This document shows positions 1 to 6,216 of a DNA stretch of 6,819 bases, in pieces; position 1 is the first letter of the stretch; each line of letters starts with the position of its first letter. Made by a program: the position numbers and the translations under genes. Source of the stretch: Lachnospiraceae bacterium (GTDB taxonomy: Bacteria; Bacillota_A; Clostridia; Lachnospirales; Lachnospiraceae); the NCBI GenBank assembly GCA_003446335.1, contig DMAZ01000171.1:14934-21752 (forward strand), read 5' to 3'. Below the pieces are notes generated by a model. It saw only the letters and a program-made list of their open reading frames with translations, was not told where the DNA came from and made no database searches.

Positions 1-24
1 AAGATCGAAAAGATCAACGCTTAA
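1..24 (+). CDS. rplU: Ribosomal protein L21 (bL21), last seven codons
   Basis: Only the C-terminus is in the window: it reads KIEKINA and then TAA. This tail and the fixed position directly before prp and rpmA are what identify it. In Firmicutes rplU heads the rplU-prp-rpmA operon, and L21 is a structural protein of the 50S subunit. The stop lies 2 nt before the prp start, so the two genes are almost certainly cotranscribed and translationally coupled. With seven residues the call rests mainly on context. Confidence 0.75.
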   Translation, partial: KIEKINA

Positions 25-26
25 TT

Positions 27-347
27 ATGATTACAGTCAAGATCTTTAAAAGATCCGATGATTTTGAAGGGTTTCAGATATCCGGACATGCCGGATACGC
101 CGAGAGCGGATATGATATCATCTGTGCCGCTGTATCGGTCCTCGCAGTGAACACTGCGAACTCCATTGAGACCCTGACCGGAGACACGGTCGAAGATTAC
201 GAGAAAGACGGATTCCTGTCCTGCAGATTTCCGAACGGACTCAGTGGGGACGGACGACTTCTTATGAAATCAATGATCCTGGGTCTCCAACAGATTGAAG
301 CTAATTACGATGAACCTTATGTAAAGGTAATATTCTCGGAGGTGTAG
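27..347 (+). CDS. prp: Ribosomal-processing cysteine protease Prp (YsxB family)
   Basis: Prp is a small cytoplasmic cysteine protease that removes the N-terminal extension of ribosomal protein L27, a step needed for assembly of an active 50S subunit in Firmicutes. The 106-residue length is normal. The expected catalytic pair is visible: His21 in the motif [10 protein letters not shown] and Cys33 in DIICAAVS, in the usual 12-residue spacing. The gene lies between rplU and rpmA, its canonical place, and its substrate is encoded 2 nt downstream with the matching cleavage sequence. The start ATG follows the rplU stop by 2 nt and has no clear Shine-Dalgarno sequence, so initiation probably depends on coupling to rplU translation. 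The family assignment is secure. Activity is inferred from the conserved residues. Confidence 0.93.
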   Translation: MITVKIFKRSDDFEGFQISGHAGYAESGYDIICAAVSVLAVNTANSIETLTGDTVEDYEKDGFLSCRFPNGLSGDGRLLMKSMILGLQQIEANYDEPYVKVIFSEV

Positions 348-349
348 AC

Positions 350-646
350 ATGCTGAATATGAATCTTCAGCTCTTCGCTCATAAGAAAGGTGTCGGTTCC
401 ACAAAGAACGGACGCGATTCCGAAGCCAAAAGATTAGGCGCGAAGAGAGCGGACGGCCAGTTCGTTAAGGCCGGTAATATTCTTTACAGACAGCGCGGCA
501 CTCATATTCATCCGGGTGCAAATGTCGGTCGCGGCGGTGATGACACTCTTTATGCCAAGGCTGACGGCATTGTCCGTTTTACCAGACTCGGCAAGAACCG
601 CAAGCAGTGCTCGATCGAGCTCGTTGCTGAGGCAGTGGAAGAATAA
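350..646 (+). CDS. rpmA: Ribosomal protein L27 (bL27) with Prp-cleaved N-terminal extension
   Basis: This is a 98-residue 50S subunit protein whose mature N-terminus reaches towards the peptidyl transferase centre. The sequence shows the hallmark stretches [20 protein letters not shown] and [10 protein letters not shown], followed by the beta-rich [19 protein letters not shown] region. It carries the Firmicutes-type extension MLNMNLQLF before AHKKG, so Prp is expected to cut after Phe9. The start at 350 is preferred over the in-frame ATG at 359 because a GGAGG sequence at 338-342 is spaced well for 350 and too far from 359. The gene follows prp by 2 nt and is followed by a strong intrinsic terminator, so it probably closes the ribosomal-protein transcript. 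Confidence 0.96.
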   Translation: MLNMNLQLFAHKKGVGSTKNGRDSEAKRLGAKRADGQFVKAGNILYRQRGTHIHPGANVGRGGDDTLYAKADGIVRFTRLGKNRKQCSIELVAEAVEE

Positions 647-656
647 AAATGTCCAG

Positions 657-690
657 GGCTTCGAATCCGAAAGGATTTGAAGCCTTTTTT
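657..690 (+). terminator. Intrinsic terminator/attenuator between rpmA and obg
   Basis: A 12-bp stem (657-668 with 673-684, all Watson-Crick except one G-T wobble) is closed by a GAAA tetraloop and followed directly by six T residues (685-690). It lies 10 nt after the rpmA stop. Only 25 nt separate the T-run from the obg ATG, which leaves no room for a sigma-A promoter. Transcription of obg and the following genes therefore needs read-through or a promoter located further upstream. The structure probably lowers downstream expression relative to rplU-prp-rpmA. Confidence 0.9.
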
Positions 691-715
691 AAAACTTACA
701 GGAAAGGAAAATCGC

Positions 716-2047
716 ATGTTTGCAGATCGGGCAAGAATTCATATACGCTCAGGTAAGGGCGGAGACGGCCACGTCAGTTTTCGTCGGGAAAAATACGTAC
801 CGGCAGGCGGTCCGGATGGCGGAGACGGCGGAAAAGGCGGAGATATAATATTTGAAGTCGACAAGAGTATGAATACTCTTTTTATATACAAACATCGGTA
901 TATGTTCAAGGCCGGTAACGGAGAAGAAGGCGGTCAGAAGCGCTGCCACGGAGCGAACGGTGCTGACCTTGTTCTGAAAGTACCGGAGGGAACAATTCTT
1001 CGTGAGGAACATTCCGGTGAGATCATCGCGGATATGTCCGGCGAAAATATGAGAAAAACAATTTTAAGAGGCGGCAGAGGCGGTAAGGGCAATATGAATT
1101 TTGCCACACCCACGAATCAGGCGCCTCAGTATGCGGAGCCCGGAAAACCTGCTCTGGATCTGGATATCGTCATGGAACTGAAGCTTGTTGCGGATGTCGG
1201 TCTTGTCGGATTTCCGAACGCCGGAAAGTCAACTTTCCTTTCCCGCGTAACGAACGCAAAACCGAAGATCGCTTCTTACCCGTTCACTACGATCCAGCCT
1301 AATCTCGGCGTCGTGGATTTCGGGGACGGAAGAGGATTTGTCATAGCCGACATGCCCGGTCTCATTGAGGGCGCCTCTGAAGGTGTCGGACTCGGTCATG
1401 AGTTCCTGAGGCATATTGAGAGGACCAGAGTCATCATCCATATTGTGGACTGCGCGTCATTTGACGGAAGAGACCCGGTGGACGATATCCGCGCAATTCA
1501 CAGAGAGCTGGAACAGTACAATCCCGCTATCATGAAAAAACCGATCGTCATCGCAGCGAACAAGATCGACGTAACATACGGAATGGAAGAGGATCCGGTC
1601 GAGAGAGTCCGGGCTGCATTTGAAAAAGAAGGTTACAAAGTCTATCCGATTTCCGCTGTTACGGGACAGGGAGTCAAGGAGCTGCTCTATGCAGTTCTTG
1701 ATCTGCTTGATACGGTGGCACCGGAAGTAGTATTCTATGAACAGGAATTCTTCCCGGAGGATATGCTCGTCACGGATGACCTTCCCTATACGATCGCTGT
1801 CACAACAGATCAGAAGGGACGGAACATTTATATTGTCGAGGGTCCGAAGATCGATAAGATGCTCAGCTATACCAATCTGGAGTCCGAGAAGGGCTTCACC
1901 TATTTCCAGAACTGGATGCGCAAGACCGGTATCAATGAAAATCTTGAGCGTTACGGCATAGGGGAAGGCGATACCGTCCGCATGTACGGTCATGAATTTG
2001 ATTATTATACAGAGAACACGGAGGCAGTAAATGAATCTGACGAGTAA
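716..2047 (+). CDS. obgE: Obg-family GTPase (ObgE/CgtA), 50S assembly factor
   Basis: This is an essential-type GTPase that binds the 50S subunit and links ribosome maturation to nucleotide status and stress. The 443-residue protein has all three domains. The glycine-rich Obg fold (about 1-158) starts MFADRARI and contains GGPDGGDGGKGG. The G domain has G1 GFPNAGKS (165-172), switch region FTTIQPNLG (190-198), G3 DMPG (212-215), G4 NKID (282-285) and G5 SAV (313-315). The C-terminal OCT domain spans about 345-430, and an acidic tail ends in NESDE. The start at 716 was chosen because MFADRA is the family N-terminus and AGGAAAGG (700-707) is a good ribosome binding site. An upstream in-frame TTG at 677 lies inside the terminator stem. 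The 3' end overlaps yhbY by 17 nt. Confidence 0.97.
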   Translation: MFADRARIHIRSGKGGDGHVSFRREKYVPAGGPDGGDGGKGGDIIFEVDKSMNTLFIYKHRYMFKAGNGEEGGQKRCHGANGADLVLKVPEGTILREEHSGEIIADMSGENMRKTILRGGRGGKGNMNFATPTNQAPQYAEPGKPALDLDIVMELKLVADVGLVGFPNAGKSTFLSRVTNAKPKIASYPFTTIQPNLGVVDFGDGRGFVIADMPGLIEGASEGVGLGHEFLRHIERTRVIIHIVDCASFDGRDPVDDIRAIHRELEQYNPAIMKKPIVIAANKIDVTYGMEEDPVERVRAAFEKEGYKVYPISAVTGQGVKELLYAVLDLLDTVAPEVVFYEQEFFPEDMLVTDDLPYTIAVTTDQKGRNIYIVEGPKIDKMLSYTNLESEKGFTYFQNWMRKTGINENLERYGIGEGDTVRMYGHEFDYYTENTEAVNESDE

Positions 2048-2345
2048 GCAGAGAGCATATCTGAAGGGACTGGCAATGACCCAGGAGCCGATCATTTATC
2101 TTGGCAAATCCTCACTCACTCCCGAAAATACACAAAATGTCGAGGAGGCTCTGGCTGCCAGAGAACTGATTAAAATAGGCGTACAGAAGAATTGTGACGA
2201 TGACCCGAAAGAACTTGCGGAAATCGTCGCGGAGCGCACGCATTCCCAGGTCGTACAGGTCATCGGCAGAAAGATCGTCCTCTACAGACCCGGAAAAGAC
2301 AAGAACCGTAAAATTGAACTTCCGAAAGCTTCCAAGAAGGTATAA
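2031..2345 (+). CDS. yhbY: YhbY/YqeI-family RNA-binding protein (CRM domain)
   Basis: This 104-residue protein is a single CRM domain, a small KH-like RNA-binding fold associated with pre-50S particles. Matching family features are the opening LTSKQRAYLKGLA, the loop YLGKSSLTPE (23-32), the helix EEALAARELIKI (38-49) and the end strand QVIGRKIVLYRP (76-87). The usual GKxG loop reads GKSS here, so the second glycine is Ser28, a mild variant. The ATG lies inside the end of obg (17-nt overlap) and is preceded by CGGAGG at 2019-2024, which supports translational coupling. Its place between obg and nadD is conserved in Firmicutes and fits a role in large-subunit assembly. The molecular function is inferred from the family. 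Confidence 0.93.
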   Translation: MNLTSKQRAYLKGLAMTQEPIIYLGKSSLTPENTQNVEEALAARELIKIGVQKNCDDDPKELAEIVAERTHSQVVQVIGRKIVLYRPGKDKNRKIELPKASKKV

Positions 2346-2347
2346 AG

Positions 2348-2974
2348 ATGAGAAAAATCGGTATCATGGGCGGAACTTTTGATCCGATTCATATCGGGCA
2401 TTTGATTCTGGCAGAAAATGCCTATCTTCAGCTCGAACTGGATAAAGTCGTATTCATGCCGTCCGGCAACCCTCCCCACAAGAGAAACCGGGAGGGCAGG
2501 GCCTCCGATGTGGAGAGGATGGACATGGTAAAGCTCGCGATCGCTACGAACACACACTTTGAAGTCACGGATATCGAGATGAATGCGGAGGGGTATTCCT
2601 ACACCTTCCGTACTCTCGAGCGACTGAAAGCAGCTCACCCTGACACACAGTATTATTTCATAATCGGTGCGGATTCCCTGTTCGATTTCGACGGATGGAT
2701 GAATCCGCAGCGGATCTGCGATGCCTGCACGCTGGTCGTGGCGACCAGAAATCACACCAGCAATGAAAGGCTTGACGATGCGATTGAACATGTACGCAGG
2801 CAATATCATGCGGACATCGTGAAGCTTGACACAGAGAATATTGACTGTTCATCACATCAGATCCGTAATTGGATTGCTGAAGGGCACACGGTAAAGTATT
2901 ATGTCCCGGATACAGTCATCAATTATATCGGTACTTACGGAGTTTATACAGGGGGAACTCATGGCAAAAGCTGA
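2348..2974 (+). CDS. nadD: Nicotinate-nucleotide adenylyltransferase NadD
   Basis: NadD transfers AMP from ATP to nicotinate mononucleotide to give deamido-NAD, the penultimate step of NAD synthesis. The 208-residue length is typical. The nucleotidyltransferase motif GGTFDPIHIGH (8-18) provides the ATP-binding histidines. FMPSGNPPHK (36-45) and YYFIIGADSL (102-111) are family signatures, and SSHQIR (168-173) is the C-terminal SxxxxR phosphate-binding motif. The protein ends with the family-typical VKYYVPDTVINYI segment. The gene starts 2 nt after the yhbY stop, with AGAAGG (2335-2340) as ribosome binding site, and its end overlaps yqeK by 14 nt. The nadD-yqeK-rsfS order is the standard Firmicutes arrangement. 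Confidence 0.96.
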   Translation: MRKIGIMGGTFDPIHIGHLILAENAYLQLELDKVVFMPSGNPPHKRNREGRASDVERMDMVKLAIATNTHFEVTDIEMNAEGYSYTFRTLERLKAAHPDTQYYFIIGADSLFDFDGWMNPQRICDACTLVVATRNHTSNERLDDAIEHVRRQYHADIVKLDTENIDCSSHQIRNWIAEGHTVKYYVPDTVINYIGTYGVYTGGTHGKS

Positions 2975-3587
2975 TCTCGAAAAATATAATAAGCGTCTGA
3001 AAAAGTATCTGGACGAAGGCAGGTTTTATCATACACAAGGGGTTCGTTACACAGCGACAGCCATGGCCATGGCGCACGGTGTGGATCTCTATAAGGCCGA
3101 GCTTGCAGGTCTGCTGCATGACAGTGCCAAAAATATTCCGGATGAAAAGAAGATAAAGCTGTGTAAAAAGCATAATATTCCCATGACCGAAATCGAGCTT
3201 CAGAGCCCGTACCTTCTTCATTCCAAGCTCGGCGCCTACATTGCCGAGGCAAAATACGATGTTCACGATGAAGAGGTCCTCGAGGCCATCAGGAATCACA
3301 CGACCGGCAAGCCCGATATGAGCCGTCTTGACCAGATCATCTTTATCGCGGATTATATCGAACCCAGAAGAGACAAAGCTCCGAATCTTCCGGAAGTCCG
3401 TCGGATGGCATTTCTCGATCTGGACGAATGCTGTTACATAATTCTGAGAGATACATTAAATTTTCTGAAATCAAAGAATGCAAAGATTGACAGCATGACG
3501 GAAGAAGCCTACAATTTCTATAACAGGATACACTGCAGAAAGTATCAGAACACGGAAATGCCCGGAAACCCCAAAACCGATTTGTAA
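2961..3587 (+). CDS. yqeK: YqeK-type HD-domain hydrolase (probable symmetrical Ap4A hydrolase)
   Basis: YqeK proteins are HD-superfamily metal phosphohydrolases reported to split diadenosine tetraphosphate symmetrically into two ADP. Metal-binding residues of the fold are visible: His24 (YHTQGVRYT), the HD pair His53-Asp54 (LLHDSAKN), His87 (LLHSKLGAY), His113 (NHTTG) and Asp131 (IADYIEPRR). The 208-residue length is normal. The start at 2961 follows a GGGGG sequence (2951-2955) and gives the usual short N-terminus. An earlier in-frame ATG at 2901 would add 20 residues translated from within nadD and has no family support. The 14-nt overlap with nadD implies coupled translation. Family identity is secure; the substrate is inferred from characterised relatives. 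Confidence 0.92.
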   Translation: MAKADLEKYNKRLKKYLDEGRFYHTQGVRYTATAMAMAHGVDLYKAELAGLLHDSAKNIPDEKKIKLCKKHNIPMTEIELQSPYLLHSKLGAYIAEAKYDVHDEEVLEAIRNHTTGKPDMSRLDQIIFIADYIEPRRDKAPNLPEVRRMAFLDLDECCYIILRDTLNFLKSKNAKIDSMTEEAYNFYNRIHCRKYQNTEMPGNPKTDL

Positions 3588-3624
3588 CTGTCAACTTACA
3601 AAAATATTATAAGGATGGGCTTAT

Positions 3625-3981
3625 ATGGAAAAAGAGGAAAGCAGAAAACTTGCCGCGATTGCCGTAAATGCACTGGAAGACAAGCTTGGAAGAGATATTA
3701 AAGTCATCGAGATCGATGAAATCTCTCCTCTTGCGGATTATTTCGTCATCGCTACAGGACGCAACGTCAATCAGACAGATGCCATGGTCGAAGCAGTAGA
3801 AGAAGCTGCACATAAAGCCGGCTTCGAACCCGATCATGTGGAAGGCCATAAGAATGGCAACTGGACACTGATCGACTTCAAGGGGGTCGTCGTACATGTA
3901 TTTGACGAAGAGGCACGCGGATTCTACGATTTAGACAGAATATGGAAAGACGGAAAGCAGATAGACCCCGATACCCTCTAA
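3625..3981 (+). CDS. rsfS: Ribosome silencing factor RsfS (Iojap family)
   Basis: RsfS binds ribosomal protein L14 on the 50S subunit and blocks joining with the 30S subunit, lowering translation in nutrient-poor conditions. The 118-residue protein matches the family end to end: ISPLADYFVIATGRNVNQ (33-50), then EGHKNGNWTLIDF (73-85), the strand GVVVHVF (87-93) and the closing RGFYDLDRIW (98-107). AAGGATGG at 3611-3618 provides the ribosome binding site. The gene follows yqeK by 37 nt, its usual neighbour, and is probably the last core gene of the cluster. No clear terminator is seen in the 36 nt between it and the next gene, so read-through into the lipoprotein gene is possible. Confidence 0.95.
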   Translation: MEKEESRKLAAIAVNALEDKLGRDIKVIEIDEISPLADYFVIATGRNVNQTDAMVEAVEEAAHKAGFEPDHVEGHKNGNWTLIDFKGVVVHVFDEEARGFYDLDRIWKDGKQIDPDTL

Positions 3982-4017
3982 GGGCCGCTTAAACTGCATT
4001 TATTAATACTGATTATT

Positions 4018-5343
4018 ATGAAAAATAATTTAAAAAAGCTCAGGACATCGCTGCTTGCGATGTCTTTGATATTTATGATCACTGCATGCGGATCGAATTC
4101 ATCTGAGGAATCTTTTTCTCTGTCCGACTGGCGTGAAGTTCTCCGACTGGAGTTCGAGGCTTTTCTCGATCGAATCGGACTGGGAGGCAGCAGTGATGAC
4201 ACTTCCTCCGGTGAATCCGACCGATTCGATGGGTTTAATATAGACCCCGATATATCCATAGAAGTTCACGATGACGGCTATTCGGGGGAAGAAAATGCGG
4301 ATACGGAAATTCCGGCTCAGGGACTGTCCGGCTTCTATTTTTCCCAGCTGTCGGAAGACCGCCAGAACGTCTATGAACAGATTTACACCGGCGTTGTCGA
4401 ACGAAAATCGGAATTTTTTATTTATGCCCAGGATGACGGCGACTGCGGGCCTGCGCTCAACGCTCTGGTCTGCGATCATCCGGAATTCTTCTGGATCGAT
4501 GGCAACGCATCAATTTATGGATATGAAGGTCCGGGTGCCAAGAAAATAACGCTTGAATTCAACATAGACTCAAGTGAAATTGATGCTGTACAGGGAATCA
4601 TCGACGCAGCTACGCAGGAATATCTCAGCCAGCTTCCTGAAAATGCGACATCCTATGAAAAAGTAAAGACCGCCTATGATTATGTGGTACGTAAGGCGGA
4701 TTATATGTTGAACGCGCCGCAGGCCCAGAATATTCAGAGTGTATTTCTCTACGGTCAGAGCGTGTGCGCAGGCTATACACGTTCTTTCCAGTATCTGCTT
4801 TCAAAAGTCGGGATCTTCAGTGCTTATATCGCCGGAACAGTCGAACATAACGGAGCGCTCGAAACACATGCATGGAATCTCGTGAATATTGACGGGACCA
4901 ATTACCTTGTGGATGTGACATGGGGTGATCCCAATTACGGAGGTTCTGATGTGGAAGGTAAAATGCCTGATATCATGTACAATTATCTGTGCCTGACGAC
5001 GGAAGATATGGAGCGGGCGACACATATTCCGGATCCGACCTTCACTTATCCGGTATGTACATCCAGAGACTATAATTATTATTATTTGAACGGATACTAT
5101 CATGAGAACTTCGACCGTGAACAGATCCGCAATGTACTGACTGAAGCAATAGAGAATGAGGAAACTTCCGCTCATTTTAAATTTTCCGATTTCGACTCAT
5201 ACGCAGAAGCTGTCTACGCTATTTACGATGACGGACTTCTCAATGAGGCTCTCCAGCTTCGTATGCAATGGGACGGTCTGGAATCAATGTCTTATTATCC
5301 GATGAATGATGACGCACTCTGCACGATTGATATTTACTGGTAA
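4018..5343 (+). CDS. Surface lipoprotein with transglutaminase-like cysteine protease domain
   Basis: This 441-residue protein has a lipoprotein signal: basic MKNNLKKLR, a hydrophobic stretch (about 11-22) and the lipobox ITAC with Cys24 as the acylated residue, followed by GSNSS. An acidic, Ser/Gly-rich linker (about 25-100) precedes the globular part. The transglutaminase-like core has the expected triad in order: Cys250 (GQSVCAGYTRSF), His284 (ETHAWNLV) and Asp299 (YLVDVTWGDP). It should sit on the outer face of the membrane and act as a protease, amidase or cross-linking enzyme on protein or peptidoglycan; the substrate is unknown. No Shine-Dalgarno sequence lies before the ATG, yet no other start gives a usable signal peptide. 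There is no evident promoter, so it may be read from the rsfS transcript. Confidence 0.87.
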   Translation: MKNNLKKLRTSLLAMSLIFMITACGSNSSEESFSLSDWREVLRLEFEAFLDRIGLGGSSDDTSSGESDRFDGFNIDPDISIEVHDDGYSGEENADTEIPAQGLSGFYFSQLSEDRQNVYEQIYTGVVERKSEFFIYAQDDGDCGPALNALVCDHPEFFWIDGNASIYGYEGPGAKKITLEFNIDSSEIDAVQGIIDAATQEYLSQLPENATSYEKVKTAYDYVVRKADYMLNAPQAQNIQSVFLYGQSVCAGYTRSFQYLLSKVGIFSAYIAGTVEHNGALETHAWNLVNIDGTNYLVDVTWGDPNYGGSDVEGKMPDIMYNYLCLTTEDMERATHIPDPTFTYPVCTSRDYNYYYLNGYYHENFDREQIRNVLTEAIENEETSAHFKFSDFDSYAEAVYAIYDDGLLNEALQLRMQWDGLESMSYYPMNDDALCTIDIYW

Positions 5344-5371
5344 CCCTCTGAAGAACTTAATCGCTGTAAAC

Positions 5372-5400
5372 AAAAAACTGCCGCTTTTGCGGCAGTTTTT
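5372..5400. terminator. Bidirectional intrinsic terminator between lipoprotein gene and lexA
   Basis: A perfect 8-bp stem (ACTGCCGC at 5377-5384 with GCGGCAGT at 5389-5396) and a TTTT loop are flanked by an A-run on the left and a T-run on the right. Read on the plus strand it ends the lipoprotein transcript. Read on the minus strand it ends lexA, whose stop codon is only 9 nt away. This is the expected arrangement for convergent genes. Confidence 0.92.
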
Positions 5401-5409
5401 GATTCCCTG

Positions 5410-6030
5410 CTAATTCAGAAATCTCATGACACCAATGACTTTGCCCAGTATTTTCAGATTTCCTTCTACTATGATCGGATCCATCGTATCGTTCTCAGGC
5501 TGAAGTCTTATAAAACCATCCTCCCTGTAGAAAGTCTTGACTGTAGCGGAATCATCAATCAAGGCAACCACAATATCTCCGTCAACAGCAGTACTTTGTT
5601 CAGCAACAATCACATCATCACCATTCAAAATACCGGCATTGATCATGCTGTCTCCCTTGACTTTAAGCATAAATGTCTGTCTGTTCGGCAGATATTCAGC
5701 CGGAATAGGAAAATAGCTGTCAACATTTTCCACAGCAAGGAGCGGCTGACCGGCCGCAACAGTCCCCAGAAGCGGAACATTCACTACCTCACGTCTTGTG
5801 AGATTAAAGTTATCATCAATGATTTCTATAGCACGAGGCTTCGTGGGATCTCTTCTGATATAACCATTCTTCTCAAGAGTTTCCAGATGAGCATGGACGG
5901 AAGATGTAGATTTAAGTCTGACAGCCTCACAGATATCACGAACTGAAGGCGGATAGCCCTTATTCAGTATTTCGTTCTTGATAAAATCAAGAATTTCTTT
6001 CTGTTTTGCGGTTATTTTACCATATGCCAT
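5410..6030 (-). CDS. lexA: LexA repressor, SOS response regulator
   Basis: LexA represses SOS genes and, when RecA filaments form on damaged DNA, cleaves itself. The 206-residue protein is complete. The N-terminal winged helix-turn-helix spans about 1-70, with PPSVRDICEAVRLKSTSSVH forming the DNA-reading part. The Ala93-Gly94 scissile bond lies in GTVAAGQP. The catalytic dyad of the S24 peptidase domain is Ser128 (KGDSMINAG) and Lys165 (SATVKTFY). A consensus AGGAGGT (plus positions 6039-6045) precedes the ATG. The gene diverges from the yneA-like gene, and LexA-box-like sites lie around its own promoter, which fits autoregulation. Confidence 0.97.
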   Translation of the reverse strand: MAYGKITAKQKEILDFIKNEILNKGYPPSVRDICEAVRLKSTSSVHAHLETLEKNGYIRRDPTKPRAIEIIDDNFNLTRREVVNVPLLGTVAAGQPLLAVENVDSYFPIPAEYLPNRQTFMLKVKGDSMINAGILNGDDVIVAEQSTAVDGDIVVALIDDSATVKTFYREDGFIRLQPENDTMDPIIVEGNLKILGKVIGVMRFLN

Positions 6031-6072
6031 GGAAATTTACCTCCTGTGTAAAACCTTTAAGTATCTGAGTTT

Positions 6073-6101
6073 ATAGTAACACAGTGTTCGAAAAAAATCA
6101 A
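6073..6101 (-). promoter_or_regulatory. Probable sigma-A promoter of lexA
   Basis: Read on the minus strand, TTGATT (plus 6096-6101) is followed after exactly 17 bp by TACTAT (plus 6073-6078); each hexamer matches 4 of 6 consensus bases. Initiation near 6066 would give a leader of about 35 nt with the strong ribosome binding site at its end. The -35 hexamer overlaps the LexA-like site at 6099-6112, so LexA bound there could block polymerase. Confidence 0.55.
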
Positions 6102-6112
6102 ACGAATATTCG
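6099..6112. promoter_or_regulatory. LexA-box-like site B, at lexA -35
   Basis: CAAACGAATATTCG matches 12 of 14 positions of the Gram-positive box CGAAC-RNRY-GTTYG when read on the minus strand (CGAATATTCGTTTG). It overlaps the lexA -35 hexamer and shares its last base with the next site. This is the best candidate for lexA autoregulation. Confidence 0.5.
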
Positions 6113-6125
6113 GAAAATACGTTCG
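6112..6125. promoter_or_regulatory. LexA-box-like site C
   Basis: GGAAAATACGTTCG has a perfect right half (GTTCG), a fitting RNRY centre (ATAC) and a degenerate left half, 12 of 14 positions overall. It lies between the two divergent promoters and abuts site B, so it may bind LexA only with help from its neighbour. Confidence 0.5.
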
Positions 6126-6131
6126 ATTTTA

Positions 6132-6160
6132 TTGACAAACGCGCGTTCGGGTGATATATT
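6132..6160 (+). promoter_or_regulatory. Strong sigma-A promoter of the yneA-like gene
   Basis: TTGACA (6132-6137, perfect -35) is separated by 17 bp from TATATT (6155-6160, 5 of 6), and a TG dinucleotide at 6152-6153 adds an extended -10 element. Transcription would start near 6167, about 50 nt before the ATG. LexA box D fills the spacer and box E covers the start point, so this promoter should be tightly repressed until DNA damage. Confidence 0.88.
6136..6149. promoter_or_regulatory. LexA box D in the yneA promoter spacer
   Basis: CAAACGCGCGTTCG matches 13 of 14 positions of CGAAC-RNRY-GTTYG; only the second base differs. It overlaps the last two bases of the -35 hexamer and runs into the spacer, a classical repressing position. 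Confidence 0.85.
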
Positions 6161-6165
6161 CTATT

Positions 6166-6179
6166 CGAACGGAAGTTCT
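6166..6179. promoter_or_regulatory. LexA box E at the yneA transcription start
   Basis: CGAACGGAAGTTCT has a perfect left half and four of five bases of the right half. The centre GGAA misses only the last pyrimidine. It begins exactly 30 bp after box D, about three helical turns, so dimers on D and E would lie on the same face of the DNA. Confidence 0.72.
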
Positions 6180-6192
6180 GAACATAGGTTTG
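6179..6192. promoter_or_regulatory. LexA-box-like site F, abutting box E
   Basis: TGAACATAGGTTTG matches 12 of 14 positions of CGAAC-RNRY-GTTYG. It shares one base with box E, giving the same 13-bp offset seen between sites B and C. It lies in the leader of the yneA-like transcript. Confidence 0.5.
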
Positions 6193-6216
6193 TTATATTA
6201 CAGGGGAGTAAGTACG

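Noticed and set aside
677..716. Obg start at TTG 677, adding 13 residues
   Set aside because: The TTG lies inside the terminator stem, has no ribosome binding site, and the extra residues are foreign to the Obg family, whose N-terminus is MFADRA at 716.
1457..2095. 212-residue open frame on the minus strand
   Set aside because: It lies antisense to the well-supported obg and yhbY genes, has no recognisable domain and is Cys/Ile-rich as expected of a shadow frame.
2901..2961. YqeK start at ATG 2901
   Set aside because: The extra 20 residues come from the body of nadD in another frame, and ATG 2961 has a G-rich ribosome binding site and the normal family N-terminus.
3582..3610. Promoter TTGTAA-17-TATTAT before rsfS
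   Set aside because: The start point would fall within the rsfS ribosome binding site, leaving too short a leader; rsfS is more simply read from the upstream cluster.
6077..6090. Sixth LexA site over the lexA spacer and -10
   Set aside because: Only the GTTCG half fits; the other half (GTAAC) is one base off and spaced 5 bp instead of 4, so it was not listed as a feature, though it could be a weak half-site.
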